Notes: generated from the sequence alone by a model not told the origin. A DNA stretch of 64,000 bases from Stenomitos frigidus ULC18 (GCF_003003795.1 NZ_PVWK01000098.1:1-64000), one strand, 5' to 3'. Positions 51,459 to 61,108 are shown, counted from the stretch's first letter. Numbers and translations are program-made.

Positions 51459-53387
51459 CTAAGACTCGGGACCAGAGGCCCAGGTATCTCGCCATTTGAC
51501 AGTGCCTTCGTTGGCAATGACCCAGCGACGAGCCACCAGATTCTCGCGCAAAGGGGATTGCCCTTCACGCCACATTGCATATTTATACGTGATCATTTTA
51601 CCAGCGCTCTCTTCAAAGGGAATTTCACCGAACCAGGTGTTGGTGTTGATGTACTCCAGTGGGTATGCCTTGGAGACATCCCAGTGACCCAGCTCAGGGC
51701 AATTGCCTGTAACCACGATCGTCTCTCCAGGCTGCGTCTGGACGCCATTCAACTGCACGCGGACGATCGTCTGTCCTTTAATGCGTTCGCCGACATGGCT
51801 GATGACGATCGCGCTACGAGCTGCCAGTTCGAGACTATCGATCCTGCCCTCGCTGACCTCAAACTTCTGGCGAGTGAGCACACAGGTATGCTCACCATCG
51901 GGCAGCTCAGTCTCCACCGCTTCGATCGTCGTTGTTTCACCACGATTAAGCGCCACAAAACAAATGGAGTCGCGATAGCGTCGGGCATAGCAATATACAT
52001 CGGGTGCCAGGAGCTTTTGCCAATGTCCACCCATTGAAATCGCAGGATTCAAGCGACGCAAACCGGAGAGTAAGCGAATCAGACGGTACAGCTCCGTTTC
52101 GGTGTCCCAATGAGACATCATCGGGCGATTGTACGGATCGTTGCCACCCTCCGTATCGTCATGGAGGTACTGCTCTGTGCCGTAGTAAATACAAGGAATA
52201 CCGCGACTGGTCATGATCAAGGCGATCGCCACCTTCAACATGTCTGGGTCAGGGTTTAAGCTCTGAAACCGGGGCATGTCATGATTGTCGATAAACGTAA
52301 CCAGTTCATTGGCCCCAAAGTAGCGATGATCCAGGTCAAAAATGGCTTGAATAAGCTGGAAACCATCTTCTGCACCTTGCGCTAAAGCGGCGCGAAGGGC
52401 AACGCACAGCCCAAAGTCGAGCAGGGTCATGCCAGAGTGGTTCGCAAATTCAACGGAACGATCGTCCGACGGATGGCTATAAATCCATTCTCCAAAAATA
52501 AAGACATCCGGTCGATGCCCCTGGATATCCGCGTTGAACTCCTGCCAGAACCAGATTGGCATGTGTTTGATGGTATCGACGCGTAGGGCATCCACCCCAC
52601 GATCGAGCCATTGCTTAATAGCACCCTTGATATAGTCGCGGTAGTCGCTATTGTTTTCGTTAAAGGTTGCCAGTCCGGCCAGTTCGCGATTTTGTATCTG
52701 CCATTCGTCTTCCCAATCTGTAATTTCACCGTAGTGGTGATACCAGTTATCTTTGTCGTCGTTGAAATCGGCAATTTTGACGCCATCGTCATAGAGCTCG
52801 CCTTTCTTGCCGCTGAAATCGGGGTTGCTGTGGTTACAAACAACATCGAGTATGAGCTTCATCTTGCGCTGATGTAGCGCTTCAATCAGACGATCGAAGG
52901 TCGTATTTTTTTGCTCTTGAGTGTTGTTCAACGAGGGATCTTCGTCTCTACCAATGTAACGAGGATTGAGGCGTTTGAAATCTCGTGTCCAGTAGCCATG
53001 AATCGCAGCATTATCGACAAAAAGAGCTTCTACTTGCTCGAATAAGGGCGTGAGCCAGAGCGCTGTCACACCCATATTTTTGAGATAATCAAGTTTGTCG
53101 ATGATGCCTTGTAGATCACCGCCCCAGTATTTCCCCCAGTCTTGCCTCTCTGGATCAAACAGCTCTGGATTGGGCCCTTCACTATTATCAACATCGCCAT
53201 CATAAAAGCGATCGACAACCGCAAAATAAATGGTTTCCTGCCGAAATTCGATATCTCTGGTGTAAAGAAACTCCAGGTCAATTTCGCTGTCTTGCCTGGG
53301 TTCTGCTACTAACGCTTCAACATCTGCTTGATGATCATCCGTCTCGTATTGAGTGCGAGAACTTCGAGGAGGAGGAGTTGTTACCAT
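51459..53387 (-). CDS. GH13 alpha-amylase family enzyme with C-terminal CBM20
   Basis: A 642-residue alpha-amylase-type glycosidase. After a 45-residue polar N-terminus comes the GH13 barrel: ETIYFAVVDRFYDGD (51-65), DVVCNH (181-186), catalytic nucleophile Asp271 in DALRVDTIKH, acid Glu300 in FIFGEWI, and Asp370 in FIDNHDMPRF. The last 100 residues form a CBM20 starch-binding domain (VRVQLNGVQTQPGETIVVTGNCPELGHWD ... YPLEYINTNTWFGEI). There is no signal peptide, so it probably works on intracellular glycogen with glgP. CBM20 is rare in non-secreted bacterial amylases. Confidence 0.95.
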   Translation of the reverse strand: MVTTPPPRSSRTQYETDDHQADVEALVAEPRQDSEIDLEFLYTRDIEFRQETIYFAVVDRFYDGDVDNSEGPNPELFDPERQDWGKYWGGDLQGIIDKLDYLKNMGVTALWLTPLFEQVEALFVDNAAIHGYWTRDFKRLNPRYIGRDEDPSLNNTQEQKNTTFDRLIEALHQRKMKLILDVVCNHSNPDFSGKKGELYDDGVKIADFNDDKDNWYHHYGEITDWEDEWQIQNRELAGLATFNENNSDYRDYIKGAIKQWLDRGVDALRVDTIKHMPIWFWQEFNADIQGHRPDVFIFGEWIYSHPSDDRSVEFANHSGMTLLDFGLCVALRAALAQGAEDGFQLIQAIFDLDHRYFGANELVTFIDNHDMPRFQSLNPDPDMLKVAIALIMTSRGIPCIYYGTEQYLHDDTEGGNDPYNRPMMSHWDTETELYRLIRLLSGLRRLNPAISMGGHWQKLLAPDVYCYARRYRDSICFVALNRGETTTIEAVETELPDGEHTCVLTRQKFEVSEGRIDSLELAARSAIVISHVGERIKGQTIVRVQLNGVQTQPGETIVVTGNCPELGHWDVSKAYPLEYINTNTWFGEIPFEESAGKMITYKYAMWREGQSPLRENLVARRWVIANEGTVKWRDTWASGPES

Positions 53388-53635
53388 AGAATATTTAGAA
53401 AGTCCAATATAAAGCGGTGTTCATGTCTTAGAGCGATGCATTTATTCCCAACACAACGCCAATATAGTATTGAGTTTGTGTGACCATAACGCTTCTCATA
53501 GGGTCGCTGACTGCAGGGGCTGACTAATGCAAGTGAAACATACTTTGTAGAATCTACGCTTTGTTCTTTTGTTTGGTATCTCACTTTGGATAGTCTTTTT
53601 GGTGTTTCATCGGCCTAAAGAGATAAGATCTGCAA

Positions 53636-54904
53636 ATGTTACCCACCGATTTGCTCATGCATCGCTATAGCGGTGAGGAAATTGTGCCCAAACGGTTAGC
53701 GATCGCTGGGCAAACTCTGTCGATCGCCAACAGCTTGATTACGCTGTTCCAAAACGCTAAAGATGGCACGAGAGGCGAACTCAAGCAGCAACTGCAAGCC
53801 TTGGAGGGCGAAAGCACTGACTACCGCATTAAGCGTGGTCTTGCCCATTTACTCACTAGCGATACCTTCAGCCACTTTGAAACCATCAGCCCCTTAGATC
53901 CCCTCACGCTACGTCAGCGAGTCTTTGCACTCTCGGCACAACGGGCAGGCGGGCTCTCAGCCACTCAGGCAACCTTACAGCAACTGGCAGACCGCCTCAG
54001 TCAAGAGATGGGTCATGACGTTTTGCCGGCACAGATTCAAACAGGGCTCTACGCTGACCTGCCCGATAACCAGATCTTGACCCGCTTTGATGCACCCACA
54101 GCCGAAGCACTGCTGCATCGTTATAACTTGTCTCAAGTGCAAGGTGTGTTTTATCGCGCCAGCCACGTCACGCTGAATGCCCATCGCAATGACCCCGGCG
54201 AATATAAGCTGCTCTTTCGGTACCTCAAGCTGTTTCGGTTGATGACCTATATTGAGGGCGATGCCGATCATGGCTTTACGCTGACGATCGACGGGCCCAC
54301 TAGCCTCTTCAAGCCCAACACGCGCTACGGGTTGAAATTGGCCATGCTGCTGCCGGCCTTGCTCCACGTCACCAAATGGAGCTTGACGGCCACTCTACAG
54401 CATCGGGATACGTATTCTGGTCAGGTGCGATCGGGGCGCTTTAATCTCAACTCCGACTGCGGCCTCGTCACGCACTATCCCCCCGGTAAAACCTACGACA
54501 GCATGGTGGAAGAAAGTTTTGTCGATCGCTGGTCAAAAGCAAAAACCGAGTGGCAACTTGAGCGTGAAGTCGATCTGATCCCCATTCCCGGCAGCGTCAT
54601 GATCCCCGACTTTCGTCTCGTTCATCCTGACGGCCGCACTTTTTTGCTCGAAATCGTCGGCTACTGGCGACCCGAATACTTGCAGAAGAAATTTTCCCAG
54701 GTGCGCCAATCAGGACGCGATGATCTCATTCTGGCCATCTCAGAACGACTGAACCTGGAGAAGGCAGGTGTTAAGGTGGGCGACATTCCCGCTAATGCGA
54801 TTTGGTTCAAAGACCAACTCATGCCTAAACCCGTGTTGGCAATGTTGGAACAAGATCAAACAAAAACTGGCGCTGCTTCAATCAAAGCAACGCCAGAATT
54901 ATAG
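53636..54904 (+). CDS. DUF790 (Bax1-like) nuclease family protein
   Basis: A 422-residue protein of the DUF790 family, whose archaeal member Bax1 is the endonuclease partner of XPB helicase. N-terminal LPTDLLMHRYSGEEIVPKRL, then a helical middle, then the PD-(D/E)XK-like C-terminal core: VMIPDFRLVHPDGRTFLLEIVGYWRPEYLQKKF (in about 321-353), with Asp, Glu and Lys as metal/active-site residues. It should bind or cut DNA. No XPB-type helicase gene lies within the window; cyanobacterial homologues may pair with a distant one. A minus-strand terminator is embedded in its last codons. Confidence 0.9.
   Translation: MLPTDLLMHRYSGEEIVPKRLAIAGQTLSIANSLITLFQNAKDGTRGELKQQLQALEGESTDYRIKRGLAHLLTSDTFSHFETISPLDPLTLRQRVFALSAQRAGGLSATQATLQQLADRLSQEMGHDVLPAQIQTGLYADLPDNQILTRFDAPTAEALLHRYNLSQVQGVFYRASHVTLNAHRNDPGEYKLLFRYLKLFRLMTYIEGDADHGFTLTIDGPTSLFKPNTRYGLKLAMLLPALLHVTKWSLTATLQHRDTYSGQVRSGRFNLNSDCGLVTHYPPGKTYDSMVEESFVDRWSKAKTEWQLEREVDLIPIPGSVMIPDFRLVHPDGRTFLLEIVGYWRPEYLQKKFSQVRQSGRDDLILAISERLNLEKAGVKVGDIPANAIWFKDQLMPKPVLAMLEQDQTKTGAASIKATPEL
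54862..54895 (-). terminator. Intrinsic terminator of the peptidoglycan-binding gene
   Basis: On the minus strand: TGGCG-T-TGCTT (54895-54885), TGATTG loop, AAGCA-G-CGCCA (54878-54868), followed by GTTTTTG (54867-54861). It lies 64 bases past the stop of the minus-strand gene and inside the last codons of the plus-strand DUF790 gene. Confidence 0.65.
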
Positions 54905-54958
54905 GATTCTTGATGTGAAGTGCGGCAGTAACTATATCTACTACCACTCTATCAAGAA

Positions 54959-55762
54959 TTAACGGAAGCCAATGTAGTCACGAGCCACCCAACCGCCGCT
55001 GGAAAGTTGCGACCAAGTGCGACCGCCAGCAAACTGCTCAGCACCCGTGAGGCGGAGGGATCCACCAGATCCAACACTACCAATAACGCGACCATTGGGA
55101 CCATTGCGAACGAGAAGATTCGTTCTAACATCAGCAAAAGGACCTGCTGGAACGGGTCTTTCGGCGCTTCCAGATCCGTTGTCTAGATATTCGCTGGCAA
55201 CCCAACCACCACCACCAATTTTGGTCCAGTTGTAACCAGCCCTAGGAACCGTATAACCATCACGGGTAACACGAGAGCCGTAAGGAAGAGTGTACAGGTA
55301 TCCACCATTGGGAGAATCGCGCACTACAAGTCCAATACGAGCGGTAACAAGACTGCTTCCAGGAGTATTTCGCTCTTGTCCTTTATCGAAAGAACCAAGG
55401 TAAGCAGGTAAACCCAATGTAGGAAGGGTTGCAGGTCCAGCTTTGCCGTCAGCCAATAAATCACGGCTCTTCTGGTGGCTGATTAATCTGTAGTAAGTTT
55501 CAGGACCAAAAACACCATCAACGCGGATGCCACCAAGTTTTTGTTGAAGTTGCGCAACACCGGAACCTCTATCTCCGCTCATGAGGAGTGCTTGGGCTTG
55601 GTCGGCATGGCTCAGCGTTGCGGTGACAACCCCTGCCGATAGTACACCCAGCGCGATCGAGCCTGGGGCTTTGAGACTGATATTGTCAAACGATCGCAGT
55701 TCCGATTTTGGATTGGGATCTTCGTAAGCAACAGCGGTATGAATGAAGGCTAATGTTTCCAT
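54959..55762 (-). CDS. Peptidoglycan-binding protein with SH3-like domains
   Basis: A 267-residue protein with the cyanobacterial METLAFIHTAVAYE start, a hydrophobic segment (SIALGVLSAGVVTATLSHA, about 35-53), one PG_binding_1 domain (GSGVAQLQQKLGGIRVDGVFGPETYYRLISHQ, about 66-97) and two bacterial SH3-like repeats (VRDSPNGGYLYTLPYGSRV ... WVASEYL; LVRNGPNGRVIGSVGSGG ... GGWVARDYIGFR). It binds peptidoglycan in the periplasm or outside; the unusual N-terminus is conserved in cyanobacteria. A terminator is at 54862-54895. Confidence 0.92.
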   Translation of the reverse strand: METLAFIHTAVAYEDPNPKSELRSFDNISLKAPGSIALGVLSAGVVTATLSHADQAQALLMSGDRGSGVAQLQQKLGGIRVDGVFGPETYYRLISHQKSRDLLADGKAGPATLPTLGLPAYLGSFDKGQERNTPGSSLVTARIGLVVRDSPNGGYLYTLPYGSRVTRDGYTVPRAGYNWTKIGGGGWVASEYLDNGSGSAERPVPAGPFADVRTNLLVRNGPNGRVIGSVGSGGSLRLTGAEQFAGGRTWSQLSSGGWVARDYIGFR

Positions 55763-56349
55763 AGGAGACCTTTAAAACAATCGGTAGAGGACGGTATATG
55801 CTCGGAAACCTATCATTGTTCATCGAACACAAGGTCTCCGCATTTTTTGAAAAAAGTATGACAATGATCTGTAATCACTGCTAAAGATTACAGCAGTATC
55901 AACAATGATATAGGTGTTTACTCAATATGATTCAAGCGATTCCTAGCTCGGACTAAGAAATTAACAACCTTGCGATTAATAACTGCTGTTATCCAAGAAT
56001 AAGAATGCAATGAACCACAACTGGGCTACGACTTCCCCTGATATGCTTCTACCAAGATAATATCAGAGGACTTAAGGATAGTAAAGTCTGTTAAGCAGGA
56101 GAGCAATCACTAGAAGCCTAAGTGTTGTCCGTTGGTTAGCGTCTAGTTCCTGCGGTGTAAGGGTGAACACTTTACCATCGCATCAACCTAAAGGCTTATG
56201 TTTAATCTAGTTACGAAGTCTGATCTTTTGTGATACCAAGAGACAGCCTTAGCAATCTTTGATGCCATTAATCATCAGAAAGGGTGAGGAAGATTGTGGC
56301 CAAGGCTGCATGAACAAAGGTGAATTGAATCGGCTCGGTTAGCGATCGC
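55763..56349. other. Intergenic region, 587 bases
   Basis: AT-rich. Contains a small hairpin CTGTAATC/GATTACAG (about 55870-55898). No gene, RNA or repeat family recognised. The region upstream of the peptidoglycan-binding gene start likely holds its promoter. Confidence 0.4.
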
Positions 56350-57471
56350 TCAAAATTCAACCGTTACATCTTGTGGTTTGTTATCTCGACTGACGGTGAA
56401 GGTCGCACGATCGCGCTTTGTAGCCAAGAACGCTTTAAGGTCTTCAAGCCGCTCTAAGGGTTGGTTGTTTACCTTGATGAGACGATCGCCAGCATTTAAC
56501 CCAGCCTGCTCAGCAGGCGACTCTGGTTCCACGATCTGAATGACTAGCGTTCGTTCATCCACGATCGCTCCCAAATGGGCACCAGACTCCGAAGGCTGCG
56601 ACGGGTAAGGTCTATAGGGTGAGTCTGTTTTATAGGGTAACTCCGCTATCACGGGCGGATTGAAATCTAGTGGTTTAGAGGGCAGTGGCAAAGGAGTCAC
56701 ATGATCAGCGATTGGACTTTCAGTCGGCACTGACTTGCTTTTGTTCTGCTCAAAAAATTGAGTGGTAGTAACCACGTTTGTAGCAAAACTAAGGCCAACA
56801 TTCTCGCCAGTCTCTGACAACCAGATTGATTTATTCACTCCGATCATTTCACCCTGCTGGTTAAGCAGAGGGCCGCCAGAGTTGCCCGGTTGCAGCAAGA
56901 TGGCCGATTTCAAGTCGCTCGTGCCACGCGTGCCAATTAATTTGCCTCTTGCCAACACACCTGTAATCGCACGCGGACTACCCAGCGCACAGACTCCCTG
57001 CCCACTTTGAATTTCCTCTGGCTTGGCGAAGGCGATCGTGGGCAACGGCTCTTTTGTACTGATTTTGACCAGCGCTAAATCGTGAGTTGCGTTGGTTGCC
57101 AGCACTTGCCCCTTGTAGAGGGTGCCGCCCCATTGCCTAGCGTGAATTTCTCCTCTAGAGCCAACCTCGCGCACGACGTGCTCATTGGTCAACACTAACC
57201 CGTCGCTACTGACAATACTGCCAGTGCCGATCTCCGCTCCTGCAAAAATAGTCAAGATGGCAGGGCGCGACGTTTCTACATGACAATTCGCTAACGGTTG
57301 CTTGGTTTGTTTTGTTGAATCTGGTTGGCCAGTTTCTTCACTGATTGGCAATAAACCTCGCACCAGCGAAGCGAGGAAGTCAGCCCAGAAACCACTGGAA
57401 AGAAGTAGTACACCCAGAATGCACGCCAACGATAGACGATTAAGTTTCACCATCTCGTTTAGAACACTCAA
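56350..57471 (-). CDS. HtrA/Deg-like serine protease with PDZ domain, copy 1
   Basis: A 373-residue trypsin-like protease with an N-terminal transmembrane helix (about 11-30). The triad is His98 (LTNEHVV), Asp131 (THDLALVK) and Ser198 (QPGNSGGPLL). A C-terminal PDZ domain (LVIQIVEPESPAEQAGLNAGDRLIKVNNQPLERLEDLKAFL in about 303-343) follows a Pro-rich linker. It should act in the periplasm or lumen on misfolded proteins. It has a paralogue directly upstream (57870-58919), with 398 bases between; the two share the segment NQQGEMIGVNKSIWLSETGEN almost exactly. Confidence 0.92.
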   Translation of the reverse strand: MSVLNEMVKLNRLSLACILGVLLLSSGFWADFLASLVRGLLPISEETGQPDSTKQTKQPLANCHVETSRPAILTIFAGAEIGTGSIVSSDGLVLTNEHVVREVGSRGEIHARQWGGTLYKGQVLATNATHDLALVKISTKEPLPTIAFAKPEEIQSGQGVCALGSPRAITGVLARGKLIGTRGTSDLKSAILLQPGNSGGPLLNQQGEMIGVNKSIWLSETGENVGLSFATNVVTTTQFFEQNKSKSVPTESPIADHVTPLPLPSKPLDFNPPVIAELPYKTDSPYRPYPSQPSESGAHLGAIVDERTLVIQIVEPESPAEQAGLNAGDRLIKVNNQPLERLEDLKAFLATKRDRATFTVSRDNKPQDVTVEF

Positions 57472-57869
57472 ACAGAGGATCTCTGAAACGTCCTAGACAT
57501 CTCCGATTTCAGCAAGTCTTCATTCAATAAAGGCTTGCTGTCGAAGGTTGCAGCAACATTGGCTTGTATGAGTCTTCCGGTGTAGAGGTAATTGGTGTTG
57601 CTACAGCTTTAACCACTAGACGCACTATCAGTTCCTCTTGAAACGAAGCAATGCACTGTTCTAGCTGTTACCCGAACGCCACACGATTTGACCACTTTGT
57701 ACTCATAGCATCTTTAAGGCTTCTTCATCTAGTACAGACGAGGCAAAAGCCCTCGAATAAATTCGGGGCTTTCACGCTCGCGTATGGATCGATTCTTGAG
57801 CCTTGGAAACCAGAAACCAGGGCGATCGCTTGCGGCTTAGCCTGTTAATTCTAGTACAAAATTACCGAT
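57472..57869. other. Intergenic region between HtrA paralogues
   Basis: 398 bases. Contains the AATAAATT-centred hairpin (57746-57772). A presumed promoter for the copy 1 protease was not located. No gene seen. Confidence 0.45.
57746..57772. repeat. AATAAATT palindrome, copy 2
   Basis: AAAGCCC (57746-57752), bulged T, CGAAT-AA-ATTCG, GGGCTTT (57766-57772). Same architecture as 13472-13498, with a changed inner stem (CGAAT/ATTCG versus GCAAT/ATTGC) that still pairs. Confidence 0.6.
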
Positions 57870-58919
57870 CTAAAGCGTTCTTGTTGAGTAATTTTGCTTG
57901 AAATTAACCTGCTTAAGCATTGTGTCTTGATTGCGTTTAACCGTGAAGCTGGCACTTGCCTGACGGCGGTTCAGAAAGGCTTGTAGTGTGGCTAAACTGC
58001 CTAGTGGTTTACCATCAACTTGGATGAGCCGATCGCCTGGTCTCAAACCACCCATGTCGGCAGGAGAACCCAACACAATTTGGCGAATAATCAAGCTCTT
58101 AGCATCCACAATCGCTCCTAGAACACCACCTGAAGCCACAGGACGATTCGCAATCTGTAGGGATGAGTCACTTGGGGACAAGGGGGCAGCGCTGGCAGCT
58201 GACTGACTGGGATTGCGTTCTAAGTAAATTTGAGCATCATCAATCAGTTTTTTAGCAATACCAATAGTCGTTGAAAAACTGATGCCCGTATTCTCACCTG
58301 TTTCTGATAGCCAGATTGATTTATTGACCCCAATCATTTCGCCTTGCTCGTTGAGCAATGGACCACCAGAGTTCCCACGAATTAAGAAGATATCGGACTT
58401 TAAATCATTGCTACCACGAAACTCTTTGAGTTTTCCCACGCTGATGCTGGTCAGTCCAAACGGGTTACCGATCGCGCAGACTGCTTGACCAAGGCGAACA
58501 TTGCCTGGTTGTGCTAAAGCTACAGGGACTGGAAGAGGAGCCTGAGTGTCAAGCTTGACGACAGCCAGGTCATTCGGCTGGTCCGATTTGATCGCCCGCC
58601 CAATGTAGCGGGTTCCGTTCGTCAGCTTGACATATATTTTCGTCTTACTGGGAGCCTGTATTGCTTCCTTCACCACATGGTAATTGGTGATCAGAAGCCC
58701 GTTTGGGCTAACAATACTGCCTGTGCCAATCTCCGTACCAGAATAGAGCGTGACGACAGCATTTGCGTTCTTTTGGCACGTCTCGTAAATATCATTGACA
58801 GCGCTTGGTGTGCTTGTCCCAACCTGAGACATGCGTACAGGTACCGCGATCGCCGAGACGCTATGCAACGCCAGCGCAACAGATGTGGAGAAAAGCAGTA
58901 GAGACTTGAATGGCATCAT
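57870..58919 (-). CDS. HtrA/Deg-like serine protease with PDZ domain, copy 2
   Basis: A 349-residue exported protease (from ATG 58919, MMPFKSLLLF; the frame extends 18 codons further). A true signal peptide (LLFSTSVALALHSVSAIA) replaces the anchor of copy 1. Triad: His81 (ITNYHVV), Asp117 (PNDLAVVK) and Ser184 (IRGNSGGPLL). The C-terminal PDZ domain includes IIRQIVLGSPADMGGLRPGDRLIQVDGKPLG. It is a tandem paralogue of the gene at 56350, likely from gene duplication, with one protein tethered and one possibly soluble. Confidence 0.92.
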   Translation of the reverse strand: MMPFKSLLLFSTSVALALHSVSAIAVPVRMSQVGTSTPSAVNDIYETCQKNANAVVTLYSGTEIGTGSIVSPNGLLITNYHVVKEAIQAPSKTKIYVKLTNGTRYIGRAIKSDQPNDLAVVKLDTQAPLPVPVALAQPGNVRLGQAVCAIGNPFGLTSISVGKLKEFRGSNDLKSDIFLIRGNSGGPLLNEQGEMIGVNKSIWLSETGENTGISFSTTIGIAKKLIDDAQIYLERNPSQSAASAAPLSPSDSSLQIANRPVASGGVLGAIVDAKSLIIRQIVLGSPADMGGLRPGDRLIQVDGKPLGSLATLQAFLNRRQASASFTVKRNQDTMLKQVNFKQNYSTRTL

Positions 58920-59703
58920 GGTTAGGTCAAGAATGAAGAGACAAAAACTCTGCACGTTGCCGTAGTATTCCAAAGAGGAAAGTCGATCGCTCGGTCGGCA
59001 AGATTACTTAACTGAAAAACTCAACTAGAAACGTGCTGCGGTAGGTTCTGTCAAATGTCTACAACTCAAGCACCAACGAGGGCACTGGCTTGGCGGCTGA
59101 TTTGTTAACCATACCCTGATGTTTCAACCGATGCTTGCCTCAACCCGGAAACTTTGGTCATCTTTGGCGGGGCAGCTTGCGGCAATACTTAAATTACAAT
59201 CAGCGTTGTAAGCTGAGTGATGTCAGGCAAGACGCACAGTAGGCAACAGAGGTTCCAGCCCAAGATTTCAGCTAAAAGCGGACTTGCACATTGGTGCGTT
59301 GCCACCCACGCGCGATCGTAAAGAGCGCGGTATTCGGTTGGCGATCGACAAATGAAATAATGTAAGCGAGAAATGATTGTCAGACTGTGAGACCTCCGCT
59401 CCGGTGGTCGTTAAACGCAAGAAGGCAATCATCTGGGCGAAAACCACTCATTGCCGCCACTGAACCAGCTTGCATTGATGCGGTCAGTCGCAAACGCCTG
59501 TCCTTAATAGAGCTGTTCGCCCCAACATCTTATTTAGGTTGACGAGTTTGAATAGCGTTACTCGCTGACCGCAAAGATCACTACTGCCCCAATTCGCGTT
59601 AGCTCATACCCATCATACGCTGGACTGAAAACCGATGGCAGGCTCCCCTGCTGCCATCCCCTCCTACAATGTTGGAGGAACTCTCGTTTAGCGGGCTGGG
59701 ATT
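58920..59703. other. Long divergent intergenic region upstream of hom
   Basis: 784 bases. The last 70 hold two hairpins: GATGGCAG...CTGCCATC (59634-59658) and CCTCC...GGAGG (59660-59678), 25 bases before the hom GTG. A short plus-strand open stretch near 59225-59360 ends in DRKERGIRLAIDK and may be a gene scar. Nothing else recognised. Confidence 0.4.
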
Positions 59704-61032
59704 GTGGCGTTCAAAATTGGTCTATTGGGTTTGGGGACGGTGGGAACAGGAACCGTGCAAATTTTGCTTAACCCAGCCCAGCGGCATCCTCTGGTACAGG
59801 AATTAGAGCTTTACCGGGTAGGTGTCCGATCGCTCGCGAAGCCTCGTTCGGTCGCTCTGCCGCCAAGCCTGATCACGACTGATTTGGACGCGATCGTCAC
59901 TGATCCAGAGGTTGATATCGTGGTCGAGGTGATCGGTGGGTTGGAGCCAGCGCGATCGCTCATCCTCAAAGCCATTGCCCACGGGAAGCATGTGGTGACA
60001 GCCAATAAGGCGGCGATCGCGCGGTATGGCGCTGAGATCTTCACGGCCGCCGAAGCCGCAGGCGTGTATGTCTTGCTGGAAGCTGCGGTTGGTGGTGGCA
60101 TTCCCGTGATCGAGCCGCTGAAGCAGTCTCTTTGTGCAAACCGCATTCTGACCGTGACGGGCATTATCAATGGCACGACCAATTACATCCTGACGCGGAT
60201 GCAAACGGAAGGCGGCGACTTTGCCGACATTCTGGCAGACGCCCAACGACTGGGCTATGCCGAAGCTGACCCGACCGCTGATGTCGATGGCATGGATGCA
60301 GCGGATAAAATCGCCATTCTGGCATCGCTGGCGTTTGGCGGCCGGATCAAGCTGCCAGAAGTGCACTGCGAAGGCATTCGGCAGGTGAGTGCGGCTGATA
60401 TTGCTTATGCTGACAAGCTGGGCTTTGTCATCAAGCTGCTGGCGGTTGCCAAACGGGAATCACAGTTGCCGACAGAATCAACAGAACAACTGCAGCTCAG
60501 AGTGCATCCGACGCTGGTGCCCAAGAGCCACCCCCTTGCCAGCGTGAATGATGTGAACAACGCCATTCTCATTGAAGGTGACCCGATCGGGCAAGTGATG
60601 TTTTTTGGTCCTGGTGCAGGAGCAGGCCCCACTGCCAGCGCCATTATGGCGGATATACTCAACATCGCAGCCATTTTGAAAGTGCAGCAGAGTGGGACGG
60701 TGCGATCGCACGGTACGCCTGTACTCGACCCCTTGCTTGCGTGCTCACACCAGTCATATTGCACGATCGTTCCCATTGAGGCACTCGTCACCCGCTTTTA
60801 CGCTCGCTTTCTCACGCGCGACTCTCCGGGTGTGATTGGCAAGCTGGGCACCTGCTTTGGCAATCATGATGTGAGTTTGGAGTCGATCGTGCAAACAGGC
60901 TTACGCGACAATTTGGCAGAAATTGTCGTGGTGACTCACCATGTTCGCGAAGGCAATTTCCGCACGGCACTAGACGAAATCCGAGCAATGGAAGCCGTCA
61001 GCAGTATTGCCAGTACCTTACGGGTTTTGTAA
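59704..61032 (+). CDS. hom: Homoserine dehydrogenase
   Basis: Reduces aspartate semialdehyde to homoserine for threonine, methionine and isoleucine synthesis. 442 residues with three parts: NAD(P) Rossmann domain (KIGLLGLGTVGTGTV, 4-18; NKAA at about 100), the catalytic dimer domain (GIINGTTNYILTRM, ADPTADVDGMDAADKIAILASLAFG around 193-217, with Asp/Lys catalytic residues) and a C-terminal ACT domain for feedback by threonine (FLTRDSPGVIGKLGTCFGNHDVSLESIVQ). The start is GTG at 59704. Two hairpins lie just upstream. Stand-alone. Confidence 0.97.
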   Translation: MAFKIGLLGLGTVGTGTVQILLNPAQRHPLVQELELYRVGVRSLAKPRSVALPPSLITTDLDAIVTDPEVDIVVEVIGGLEPARSLILKAIAHGKHVVTANKAAIARYGAEIFTAAEAAGVYVLLEAAVGGGIPVIEPLKQSLCANRILTVTGIINGTTNYILTRMQTEGGDFADILADAQRLGYAEADPTADVDGMDAADKIAILASLAFGGRIKLPEVHCEGIRQVSAADIAYADKLGFVIKLLAVAKRESQLPTESTEQLQLRVHPTLVPKSHPLASVNDVNNAILIEGDPIGQVMFFGPGAGAGPTASAIMADILNIAAILKVQQSGTVRSHGTPVLDPLLACSHQSYCTIVPIEALVTRFYARFLTRDSPGVIGKLGTCFGNHDVSLESIVQTGLRDNLAEIVVVTHHVREGNFRTALDEIRAMEAVSSIASTLRVL

Positions 61033-61108
61033 AGGAGCGCGATCAGCGATCGTCTACAAAACTCTACGGCGCTGCTGAATCTGAGGATGCTTTGTGAATC
61101 CTTGCCCC

